Shown here one piece after another: positions 12,053-18,926 of a stretch of 32,970 nucleotides of DNA (its first letter is position 1; each line of letters starts with the position of its first letter). The notes beneath the pieces were generated by a model. The model searched no databases. It was given only the letters and a program-made list of their open reading frames with translations, and had not been told where the DNA came from. The stretch is from IMG/VR virus record IMGVR_UViG_3300044624_002315, positions 1 through 32,970 of that record. One strand, 5' to 3'. The stretch comes from a virus. The position numbers were made by a program, and so were the translations under genes.

Positions 12053-12265
12053 ATGACTGTTAAAGAATTAATAAATCGATTACAACAAATCAGTAATCAA
12101 GAAATGAAAGTTGTTGTGGATGGCTATGAAGATGGCTTTGATGATATCAAAGACCCAAAATTTATTGTTGCTTATGAGCAAATAGATCGTGATTGGTATA
12201 ACGGAAAATATGAACAAAGTTCTTCTGGACAAGGTGGCAATCTTATGCTACTCTTGCCTAGATGA
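12053..12265 (+). CDS. Small conserved phage protein
   Basis: 70 residues: MTVKELINRLQQI, then E-M-K-V-V-V-D-G-Y-E-D-G and a strand-rich end. The V-K-E-L-I-x-x-L ... V-V-V-D-G pattern is common among short phage proteins placed beside nucleotide or RNA genes. Ends in an ATGA overlap with the kinase gene, implying coupled expression. Function unknown. Confidence 0.65.
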   Translation: MTVKELINRLQQISNQEMKVVVDGYEDGFDDIKDPKFIVAYEQIDRDWYNGKYEQSSSGQGGNLMLLLPR

Positions 12266-12675
12266 AAAGAAAAGTTTTATATCTCATAACAGGACCGTCT
12301 GGTGCTGGTAAAACTACTCGCGCTAAAGAATTGATGCGCGAAAAGGACATTAAGCATCATTACGAAGCAGATATGCTTATGATTGATCGTAATGGTGATT
12401 ACGCATTTAATCCTAGAAAATTAAAAGAATGTCACAATTGGTGTCAGAAAGCAACCGAAAGAGCTATGCTTCTCGGTGAAGCTGTTATTATTTCCAATAC
12501 CATGACAATGCAATGGGAAGTTAAACCGTATATTGAAATGGCAAGACATCACGGCTATCATGTCATTATTGAACATTTGACCACAGAATACAAAAACATT
12601 CATGATGTTCCACAGGAAATTGTGGAAAAAATGAAATCGAGGAGAGAATTTTTTAAATTGGAGGATTTTGAATAA
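12262..12675 (+). CDS. P-loop kinase (polynucleotide kinase/N4BP2-like)
   Basis: The 137-residue protein has Walker A G-P-S-G-A-G-K-T-T at 11-19, an early acid pair E-A-D near 34-36, and a lid-like basic segment M-K-S-R-R-E-F-F near the end. This small AAA_33-type P-loop family includes the 5'-kinase domain of T4 polynucleotide kinase and NEDD4-binding protein 2. With a PPP phosphatase upstream and an Rnl1-like ligase downstream, RNA 5'-phosphorylation is a good guess; small-molecule kinases share the fold. Confidence 0.75.
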   Translation: MKRKVLYLITGPSGAGKTTRAKELMREKDIKHHYEADMLMIDRNGDYAFNPRKLKECHNWCQKATERAMLLGEAVIISNTMTMQWEVKPYIEMARHHGYHVIIEHLTTEYKNIHDVPQEIVEKMKSRREFFKLEDFE

Positions 12676-12676
12676 T

Positions 12677-13327
12677 ATGAGCATAGAAAAAATTATAGCA
12701 AGAGATCATAAACTTAGTGAAGATTATCTTAAAGAAGCCAAACTTAATACTTGGCAAAAATTAAATTTTCATATCCGTTCTTGGACAAATAACAAATTTG
12801 GCGTCTGGGATATTTGGGATATTGTTCCTTATGGTTGGCAAAGATTTTATTACGACAAAATCAAAACCATTTTTAAACCACATCACTCTAGACTTCGTAA
12901 AGCTATTCCTCGTCAATGGTGGGATCTTAGTGGTCTGATTGTTGAGATTAATTTTGAAATCATTAAATCCTTTTACGAAGATGAATACTCAAAGGGAATT
13001 GTTGATTGGGACGCTGATGAACACCACAAAAAATTTGCTGAATGGTTGGAAGCATCTTACAAATACATCACTGTGGAACGCCAAGAATTCGAAAAACAAA
13101 AAGATGCTGCATATCCAAAAACAGATAATTTTTCTGATTGGTTTGGAGAAGAAAAAACTGATAAAAATGGCGTTGTTACTCGCACTATGAAAACTTGTGA
13201 AGAACGCTATGGAAAATCATATGAAGAGGTTTATGCTGAAGTTAATAGACTTGAAGCTCTTATTGATAAAACTGACACAGAAATATTAACAGAACTCATT
13301 AAAAAAAGAGATTATTTTTGGACATAA
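12677..13327 (+). CDS. Conserved hypothetical phage protein (Trp-rich)
   Basis: 216 residues from the ATG at 12677, one base after the upstream stop. The N-terminal half is rich in Trp (F-G-V-W-D-I-W-D-I-V-P-Y-G-W-Q-R and R-Q-W-W-D-L); the second half is a charged helical region. Proteins of this look occur in T4-like phages of marine and soil hosts without known function. GGAGG lies 14 nt upstream. Confidence 0.68.
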   Translation: MSIEKIIARDHKLSEDYLKEAKLNTWQKLNFHIRSWTNNKFGVWDIWDIVPYGWQRFYYDKIKTIFKPHHSRLRKAIPRQWWDLSGLIVEINFEIIKSFYEDEYSKGIVDWDADEHHKKFAEWLEASYKYITVERQEFEKQKDAAYPKTDNFSDWFGEEKTDKNGVVTRTMKTCEERYGKSYEEVYAEVNRLEALIDKTDTEILTELIKKRDYFWT

Positions 13328-13331
13328 TATC

Positions 13332-13724
13332 ATGGCTAGATATGAAAATTTTATAATGACGGAAGACTTTTTGGATTCTAACCCAAAGGCCATTTTTGTA
13401 TTTGGTGATAATACAATTCATCAAGGTTATTGTGGTGCAGCAATATTGAGAGATCACCAACAATCATATGGTTTTATTACAAAAAAATATCCTGATAATG
13501 AAGATGAATCTTTCTATCAACCCAAAGAGTATGCTGGTATATTTTTTGATGAGCTTGTAAACCTAAGAGAAAAAATTAAAGAAGAGCCATTTAAAACTTT
13601 TTATATTTCTCAACTAGGTGGTGGTTTAGCAAACAAATATCATATTTGGGAAAAAATTATTAAAAATGGATTAGAAAAAAACTTGCAAGAATTTCCTAAT
13701 GTGGTATTCTTATGGGAACAATAA
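13332..13724 (+). CDS. Macrodomain-like protein (FGDN type)
   Basis: The 130-residue protein has I-F-V-F-G-D-N at 21-27 and G-Y-C-G-A-A-I-L-R at 32-40, then Y-I-S-Q-L-G-G-G-L-A at 91-100. This resembles the phage family with F-V-F-G-S-N and H-G-A-G-A-A, related to ADP-ribose-binding macrodomains. Lying two genes before the RNA ligase, it could remove the 1''-phosphate from ADP-ribose made in tRNA repair, or reverse ADP-ribosylation by a host defence toxin. Both are inference; only the fold resemblance is seen. Confidence 0.62.
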   Translation: MARYENFIMTEDFLDSNPKAIFVFGDNTIHQGYCGAAILRDHQQSYGFITKKYPDNEDESFYQPKEYAGIFFDELVNLREKIKEEPFKTFYISQLGGGLANKYHIWEKIIKNGLEKNLQEFPNVVFLWEQ

Positions 13725-13725
13725 C

Positions 13726-13950
13726 ATGATTTACGGATTTAATTTAACTACGGAATATGCTTTAGATTTTGGTCTTTTTTATAAAGTTAGAAATTTTAAA
13801 GATGGTATTACTTTTTTTGAGTTTTTATTAAATTTAGACCTTTATAAAAGAGATCATAACCCTCAAATTCGATTTAATTTGGTTATATGTAATTTTACTA
13901 TTTTTGATATTACATTGTATAATGTAAGGCACTATGACTCTTATCTGTGA
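13726..13950 (+). CDS. Hypothetical small protein
   Basis: 74 residues from the ATG at 13726 (one base after the upstream stop; an earlier in-frame ATG at 13699 lies inside the previous gene). Phe- and Leu-rich with many aromatic residues, no clear membrane helix. Its end overlaps the ligase start by 17 nt. No family recognised. Confidence 0.55.
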   Translation: MIYGFNLTTEYALDFGLFYKVRNFKDGITFFEFLLNLDLYKRDHNPQIRFNLVICNFTIFDITLYNVRHYDSYL

Positions 13951-15022
13951 TAAACCTTCTGTTGAAGATGGGTTTGGTATATACGAACATAACTTTTGTG
14001 GTATACCTTCATATTTGATTATTCCTGCAATTGATGCGAAATGGAATAAAACCAATTTACATTACCGATCTTTAATTATAAGCAAAGAGACATCAGAAGT
14101 TCTTTCGAGTGGTTGGCCGAAATTTTTTAATTGTGGTGAAAAACCAGATTGTTATCCTGATCCAAACAAATATGATGATTGGAACATACAAGAAAAACTT
14201 GATGGTTCATTGTTGATTGCAGACTATGTTAATGGAAAATTTAATATGCGAACTCGCGGAACAGCTTCGTATATAAAACAAAACAATTTTTCTGATTTTG
14301 AACTTTTAAAAGATTATCATCCAAATATTATTTCTTTCTTAGAGCAAAACAATCATTTATCTTTACTTTTAGAAATTATTACACCAAACAATGTTATCGT
14401 TATTAGAACACCAATGGTTCAATTTTACTTGCTTGGTGCAATCGATAAAACAACTTTAAAACCGTTGCCTTTAAAAAAGGTTGAAAACATTTCTCAAGAA
14501 TTAAAAATTCCAATGCCTGAAGTTTACTCTTTTGATAGTCTTGAAGAAACCGTTAAAACAGTTAAAGAATGGAAGGGCAAAGAAGGAATTGTTATATCAT
14601 ATAACAACAATCAAAATAGAATTAAAATTAAATCTGATTGGTATTGTTGGATTCATAAAATTAAATCCAAATTAAATTCTGAATCAAATTTAATTGAATT
14701 TTATGTGAATGAAGGTCTTCCATCATACAAAAAATTTTACAATATTATTAAAACTAATTTTGATTGGGAGCTTGCTGAACAAATGACAGGGGATATCTCA
14801 AAAATGGTAGAATGTGGAAAAAAAGTAAAAAAAGCTATCAAAGGAATGGGATTTTTTGTTGATATTATTAAACATTATCCCACAAGAAAAGAACAAGCTC
14901 AACAAATAATGTCATCATATGGAGAAAATCAAAGTAATAAGACGGGAATGATTTTTAATTTATTGGATGGTAAAAGTTTAACTAACGAACAACTAATCAA
15001 ACTAATGCATCAAAATTTATGA
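13934..15022 (+). CDS. rnlA: T4 Rnl1-like RNA ligase
   Basis: The 362-residue protein has the nucleotidyltransferase motifs: I E-K-L-D-G-S at 87-92 (Lys88 forms the AMP adduct), III/IIIa L-L-E-I-I-T-P-N-N-V-I-V-I at 145-157, IV E-G-I-V-I at 217-221, and V K-I-K-S-D-W-Y at 231-237, the last being typical of T4 Rnl1. Length is close to the 374 residues of T4 RnlA. In T4 this enzyme rejoins the anticodon loop of tRNA cut by a host nuclease. Here it sits in an early unit with a kinase, phosphatases and a macro-like protein, in a genome with its own tRNAs. Confidence 0.9.
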   Translation: MTLICDKPSVEDGFGIYEHNFCGIPSYLIIPAIDAKWNKTNLHYRSLIISKETSEVLSSGWPKFFNCGEKPDCYPDPNKYDDWNIQEKLDGSLLIADYVNGKFNMRTRGTASYIKQNNFSDFELLKDYHPNIISFLEQNNHLSLLLEIITPNNVIVIRTPMVQFYLLGAIDKTTLKPLPLKKVENISQELKIPMPEVYSFDSLEETVKTVKEWKGKEGIVISYNNNQNRIKIKSDWYCWIHKIKSKLNSESNLIEFYVNEGLPSYKKFYNIIKTNFDWELAEQMTGDISKMVECGKKVKKAIKGMGFFVDIIKHYPTRKEQAQQIMSSYGENQSNKTGMIFNLLDGKSLTNEQLIKLMHQNL

Positions 15023-15285
15023 AAAAAATAAAAATTATAGCACACATTAAAGAAAACTATCCAGAAGCTCAAATATTATTGGCAGATGGTTTTGAAAACG
15101 CATTTTTAGGTATAGGTCAACAATTTAATACTTTTTTTTCAGTTTATGATAAAAACAAGTGTATCAAAATTTTAACAAAAAATATGAGCTATGAAGAAGC
15201 TATAGAATATTTTGAATATAATGTTTTGGGTGCATATGTGGGAGAAAATACTCCAATTTTTATTGACAATTTTGACAGTTACTGA
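15019..15285 (+). CDS. Conserved small phage protein
   Basis: 88 residues with A-D-G-F-E-N-A-F-L-G near 22-31, V-Y-D-K-N-K-C near 42-48, and E-A-I-E-Y-F-E-Y-N-V-L-G-A-Y-V-G-E near 60-76. This is a recurrent phage/bacterial small protein pattern with no assigned function. ATGA overlap with the ligase gene. Its 3' end carries the TTGACA boxes of the dut promoter. Confidence 0.72.
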   Translation: MKKIKIIAHIKENYPEAQILLADGFENAFLGIGQQFNTFFSVYDKNKCIKILTKNMSYEEAIEYFEYNVLGAYVGENTPIFIDNFDSY

Positions 15286-15291
15286 TAGGAT
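15263..15291 (+). promoter_or_regulatory. Early sigma70-like promoter for dut
   Basis: Consensus -35 TTGACA (15263-15268), 17-bp spacer ending in TGA, -10 TAGGAT (15286-15291); the ATG at 15298 is 12 nt after the start of the -10. A second TTGACA lies at 15272-15277. The -35 is within the preceding coding sequence. Confidence 0.5.
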
Positions 15292-15297
15292 AAAGAA

Positions 15298-15726
15298 ATG
15301 AAAATAGTAACTCTTTCATCTCATGCACTACTTCCTAAAAAAGGTTCTGTAAATGCAGCAGGATATGATCTTTATTCTATTGAAACTGGTGTAATAAAAC
15401 CTAAAGAAAGACGATTAATACCAACTGGAATAGCTCTAGCAATTCCTTCTGGATATTATGGAAGAATTGCTCCAAGATCTGGATTGGCTTTTAAACATGG
15501 AATTGATGTAATGGCTGGCGTTATTGATTCAGATTATCGTGGAGAAGTTGGAGTAATACTTTATAACTCTGATAGCTTTAATGATTTTATTTTTAATATT
15601 GGAGATAAAATAGCACAAATTATTTTTGAAAAACATTATGATTTTGTTTTTAATGAAGTTTTTCAAATTAAAGATTTAAATGAAACACAAAGAGGAAGTG
15701 GTGGATTTGGTTCTACTGGAGTTTAA
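15298..15726 (+). CDS. dut: dUTPase
   Basis: The 142-residue protein has all five trimeric dUTPase motifs: A-A-G-Y-D-L-Y-S at 20-27, P-R-S-G-L-A at 59-64, G-V-I-D-S-D-Y-R-G-E at 74-83 (catalytic Asp and uracil pocket), a G-D-K-I-A-Q-I-I segment near 102-109, and R-G-S-G-G-F-G-S-T-G at the C-terminus, the P-loop-like arm. It hydrolyses dUTP to dUMP, keeping uracil out of DNA and feeding dTMP synthesis; the dCMP deaminase at 17622 supplies the same pool. Its stop overlaps the next start by 1 nt. Confidence 0.96.
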   Translation: MKIVTLSSHALLPKKGSVNAAGYDLYSIETGVIKPKERRLIPTGIALAIPSGYYGRIAPRSGLAFKHGIDVMAGVIDSDYRGEVGVILYNSDSFNDFIFNIGDKIAQIIFEKHYDFVFNEVFQIKDLNETQRGSGGFGSTGV

Positions 15727-16223
15727 TGAATATTTTTATTTTAGACGAGCATCCTGCTACCGCAGCAAGATATCACTGTGATAAACACATACCTAAAATG
15801 TGTGTTGAGTTATATCAGCAATTAGGTTCTGCTGTTATTCGTCATGGTGCTACACCTGCCCAAATGCCTTTGACATCCAAAGGAACACCATTAAAGGGTG
15901 GTTATCACAATCATCCTTGCACTCGTTGGTGTGGCGATAGCAGAATCAATTTTATGTGGGCAATGACACATGCTTTGGCTTTGTGTGAGGAATATACCAG
16001 AAGATATTCTAAGATTCATAGCTGTGAAGCTGGTCTTAAACATTTAGCTGATATGCAACATATGATCGAAGGCGAACAAGTTACTCCGTTTGCTCAAGCA
16101 ATGCCTGATCAATATAAATCACACGATGCTGTCTATTCTTATAGACAATATTATATCCATGAAAAGAAAAACTTTGCCAAATGGGAAAAATTAAATAACA
16201 TTCCCGAATGGTGGATACTATGA
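15726..16223 (+). CDS. Conserved phage protein of unknown function
   Basis: 165 residues: MNIFILDEHPATAARYHCDKH then P-K-M-C-V-E-L, later H-N-H-P-C-T-R-W-C-G, E-E-Y-T-R-R-Y near 88-94, F-A-Q-A-M-P-D near 121-127 and Y-R-Q-Y-Y near 138-142. The family is widespread in phages and some bacteria, always with the D-K-H and Y-R-x-Y-Y elements, and has no established activity that I can name. The conserved His/Cys/Asp residues suggest a metal site or catalysis. ATGA overlap with the next gene. Confidence 0.75.
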   Translation: MNIFILDEHPATAARYHCDKHIPKMCVELYQQLGSAVIRHGATPAQMPLTSKGTPLKGGYHNHPCTRWCGDSRINFMWAMTHALALCEEYTRRYSKIHSCEAGLKHLADMQHMIEGEQVTPFAQAMPDQYKSHDAVYSYRQYYIHEKKNFAKWEKLNNIPEWWIL

Positions 16224-16831
16224 ATACAAAAATTACAAAACTAATTGCAGATGTTTCTAAAAAATGTATTGAAAATAAAATAAACTTTCGTTTGGAATAT
16301 GCAGAACAAGTGGATACTAACAACATTCCATGTAGTGGTTTTTTTGATGAAAAAAGTTTAGTCGTTGCCACAAAAAAGAAAACAGTCCAAGATTGGTTGG
16401 ATATCTTAATTCATGAGTCGTGTCATTTAGATCAGTTTATTGAAAAATCTTCTGTTTGGGTTCCAGATGATTTGGGATTGTATGTTGTTGAGGATTGGAT
16501 TAGCGAAAAACGTAAAAAGTTTAATTTGAGTAAAGTTACTGAAGCATTTCAAAACACAATTCTTCTTGAATTAGATTGTGAAAAAAGAACTGTCAAAAAA
16601 ATTAAAAAATATAAACTTAATTTTAACATAGATTTGTATATCCAAAAAGCTAATGCTTATTTGTATGGTTATGGTGTTTCTTATAAGAAAAAAGTATGGC
16701 CAAATAGACCCTATGAAAAAGCTTTTATTATTAATAAAATGCCAAAAAAGTTTTTGAAAAAAGAAGAGTACTTTAATATTCCAGACCACATACTAAGTCT
16801 TTATAAGTATTCTTATGAAAAAAATACTTAA
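16220..16831 (+). CDS. Putative zinc metallopeptidase (HExxH)
   Basis: 203 residues from the ATG at 16220, which shares ATGA with the upstream stop. W-L-D-I-L-I-H-E-S-C-H-L-D-Q-F near 70-84 contains the HExxH zinc motif in a helix; V-V-E-D-W-I near 101-106 and the following acidic helix could give the third ligand. The C-terminal third is basic and unrelated to known peptidases. A second HExxH protein is encoded at 20943-21320. Substrate unknown; the zinc role is inference from the motif. Confidence 0.6.
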   Translation: MNTKITKLIADVSKKCIENKINFRLEYAEQVDTNNIPCSGFFDEKSLVVATKKKTVQDWLDILIHESCHLDQFIEKSSVWVPDDLGLYVVEDWISEKRKKFNLSKVTEAFQNTILLELDCEKRTVKKIKKYKLNFNIDLYIQKANAYLYGYGVSYKKKVWPNRPYEKAFIINKMPKKFLKKEEYFNIPDHILSLYKYSYEKNT

Positions 16832-17054
16832 ACCATCGGAATTAGAAGATGCTGTATATTACTCTGATTTTAGTGGAAAAATATTAAACGAACAACCTCC
16901 GATAGAGATTAATATTGACTTTAATTATGGGTCAAAGTATGATGGATGTAAGTTAGAATTACATTTGGATGATGAAGATTTTGACCAGCTTTTAAGCTTT
17001 TTAAAAACCAAATTATCTGAAAATTTTAAACATAATTATGAGCAGTTTAAATAA
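16815..17054 (+). CDS. Hypothetical small acidic protein
   Basis: 79 residues, net acidic, with D-F-S-G-K-I-L-N-E near 18-26 and L-H-L-D-D-E-D-F near 50-57 before an amphipathic C-terminal helix. It overlaps both neighbours by 17 nt, typical of this packed unit. No family recognised. Confidence 0.6.
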   Translation: MKKILKPSELEDAVYYSDFSGKILNEQPPIEINIDFNYGSKYDGCKLELHLDDEDFDQLLSFLKTKLSENFKHNYEQFK

Positions 17055-17625
17055 AGACATTGTATTGGTTTTAAACAAAAATTGGCAAGCTATTAATATC
17101 AGTACACCAGCCGATGCATTATCCATGATGTATTCGAATACTGCTACTGGATTAGATATTCGTGGAAAGGACGATATGGTTCCTTTAACTTGGAAACAAT
17201 GGGTCGATTTATCATGTTCCGAAGACGATCATTTTGTAAAAACGATTCAGGGTAATGTAAAAATTCCTAAAATTATTATTTTGTGCAGATATGATAAAGT
17301 TCCTAAAAAACGTCCTAAAATAACTCGTAAGGGTATTTGGATTAGAGATCAGGGGATTTGTCAATATACTGGTAAAAAAATAAATCCAAACGAAGGAAAT
17401 ATAGATCATGTAATTCCAAAAAGCAGGGGCGGTGCTACTGATTGGACTAACTGCGTTTTAGCACATAAAAAAGTAAATGCTAAAAAAGCAGATAGAACAC
17501 CAGAAGAAGCTGGACTGAAATTAATTCGTCAACCGTATGTTCCGAAAGAACTTCCAGTTTCTTTTTATCTTACAAACAAATATAACATCCAAGAATGGGA
17601 ATTGTTTTTGAATTCTAAATCATGA
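17038..17625 (+). CDS. HNH endonuclease (stand-alone, TPEEAGLKL type)
   Basis: The 195-residue protein starts with L-V-L-N-K-N-W-Q-A-I-N-I and A-D-A-L-S-M-M-Y, then I-W-I-R-D-Q-G-I-C-Q-Y-T-G-K-K-I, I-D-H-V-I-P-K-S-R-G-G-A-T-D-W-T-N near 120-136 (catalytic His), and R-T-P-E-E-A-G-L-K-L. This is the common bacterial/phage HNH family, distinct from the two smaller HNH proteins at 1177 and 5785. The usual second C-x-x-C pair is incomplete (C-Q-Y-T-G, then A-H-K-K-V-N), so it may not bind structural zinc. It overlaps the dCMP deaminase by ATGA; role in the phage unknown. Confidence 0.87.
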   Translation: MSSLNKDIVLVLNKNWQAINISTPADALSMMYSNTATGLDIRGKDDMVPLTWKQWVDLSCSEDDHFVKTIQGNVKIPKIIILCRYDKVPKKRPKITRKGIWIRDQGICQYTGKKINPNEGNIDHVIPKSRGGATDWTNCVLAHKKVNAKKADRTPEEAGLKLIRQPYVPKELPVSFYLTNKYNIQEWELFLNSKS

Positions 17626-18029
17626 GATCATCTTGGCCAAAACATGCAATGGAACTTGCAAAGGTTGCTATGCTCAGATCCGAAGATCCCCATAAAAAAG
17701 TGGGTGCTTGTGTTCTGGGACATAACAACGAAGTTTTAGCTGTTGCTTATAATGGTTTAGCCAGTGGTGTAAACGTTCACAATAGCTTTTGGAAAGATAG
17801 AGACGAGCGTAGACCTTATATGATTCATGCTGAAACAAATTGTTTGGCAAGAATTCGTCAAGGCGAAGGGAAGTTAATAGCTTGTACTTTGCTACCTTGT
17901 TCCAATTGCGCTATTAACATTGTGGCTCATGGAATTAAAGAAGTGTTCTTTAATGAAATGTACAGCAGAGATTACAAGGCTGTGGAAATTTTTAGTTTTT
18001 ATGGCGTTAAGTGCCATCAACTTGATTAA
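17622..18029 (+). CDS. dcd-like: dCMP deaminase-family protein
   Basis: The 135-residue protein has the zinc cytidine/deoxycytidylate deaminase motifs: H-A-E at 69-71 (zinc His and proton-shuttle Glu) and P-C-S-N-C at 92-96 (two zinc Cys). The N-terminal D-P-H-K-K-V-G-A-C and Y-N-G-L are typical of the dCMP branch. It would turn dCMP to dUMP, complementing the dUTPase gene upstream. It lacks the second zinc site of T4 Cd but is of normal size. Its stop overlaps the stop of the convergent reductase gene by 4 nt. Confidence 0.92.
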   Translation: MRSSWPKHAMELAKVAMLRSEDPHKKVGACVLGHNNEVLAVAYNGLASGVNVHNSFWKDRDERRPYMIHAETNCLARIRQGEGKLIACTLLPCSNCAINIVAHGIKEVFFNEMYSRDYKAVEIFSFYGVKCHQLD

Positions 18030-18925
18030 AGTTCGTATGCCTCTTTTGCCAATCTATAATCGATTGGTTCAGCCATAGAATATTCTTTGACTGCTTTCTC
18101 TATACTTTCTTTGACAGTTAGAAGTCCTAATCCAATACTTTCAATTTTATCCGTATTTAAAATACAATTACTTCTACCAACTTTAAATTTGGCATCAGGA
18201 ATAGAAACAAAATTCCACTTTGGATTTTCGAATCCATAAGACTTTAAAATTTCAACAACTTCTTTGGCTTCAATACTACCTTTATTGGTAACATTATAAA
18301 CTCCTAAAGGTCTATTTTTTTCAATGAACTTGTAAACAAAATTTACAAGATCATCAACATTAGTAATAGAATTTTGTTGGCTGATTAAATTGTCATAATT
18401 TAATAATTTCCAAAGATAATTTTTAGATTCAGGAACGCCATTAAACGGTATACGAATTCTGAAAATATATCTTTCCAAATGTTCGCTCAACTTTTCAAAA
18501 GCATCTTTTGTTTTTGAATAAAAAGAACTTTGATTACTATCTGCTCCAAAATTTGGGAGATCGTCTTCTGTGTATTGTTGTGAATACCCATCATAAATAC
18601 AACCAGATCCAATATGAATAATTGGAATTCTGAGACGGTTGGCGACTTTAGTGATATATAAAGGTACTGTTACGTTATAATGGTAACAATTTTCTTTATC
18701 GGTTTCACATGCTTCAACATTGGGTCTACCAGTATAACCAGAACAATTTATAATCCAATCAAAATTTGCTTTTGGATAGTCTGATTCTCTATGTAAAAAT
18801 TTTACAAATGTATCAGGATCTTCATAATTCAAATCAGATTTACTAATATGAACTATGTTATGTTTTTCATTAGCTTTTGCTAAATAATTTCCAATATATC
18901 CCTTTCCAAGTATTAATACTTTCAT
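18026..18925 (-). CDS. RmlD/epimerase-like NAD(P)-dependent reductase (extended SDR)
   Basis: From the ATG at 18925 the protein has 299 residues and starts MKVLILGKGYIGNYL, the Rossmann G-x-G-x-x-G. Then come I-I-N-C-S-G-Y-T-G-R-P, H-I-G-S-G-C-I-Y-D-G-Y and the catalytic Y-S-K-T-K. This layout matches dTDP-4-dehydrorhamnose reductase and related sugar-nucleotide enzymes. An in-frame ATG at 18976 would add 17 residues that lie inside the RNR gene; 18925 is better because it starts 1 nt after the RNR stop. Co-transcription with RNR is odd; it may make a sugar used in surface or DNA decoration. Confidence 0.8.
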   Translation of the reverse strand: MKVLILGKGYIGNYLAKANEKHNIVHISKSDLNYEDPDTFVKFLHRESDYPKANFDWIINCSGYTGRPNVEACETDKENCYHYNVTVPLYITKVANRLRIPIIHIGSGCIYDGYSQQYTEDDLPNFGADSNQSSFYSKTKDAFEKLSEHLERYIFRIRIPFNGVPESKNYLWKLLNYDNLISQQNSITNVDDLVNFVYKFIEKNRPLGVYNVTNKGSIEAKEVVEILKSYGFENPKWNFVSIPDAKFKVGRSNCILNTDKIESIGLGLLTVKESIEKAVKEYSMAEPIDYRLAKEAYEL

Positions 18926-18926
18926 A

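Noticed and set aside
13918-13923. Promoter with a perfect TATAAT before the RNA ligase
   Set aside because: No acceptable -35 at 15-18 bp and it lies inside an overlapping coding frame in AT-rich DNA.
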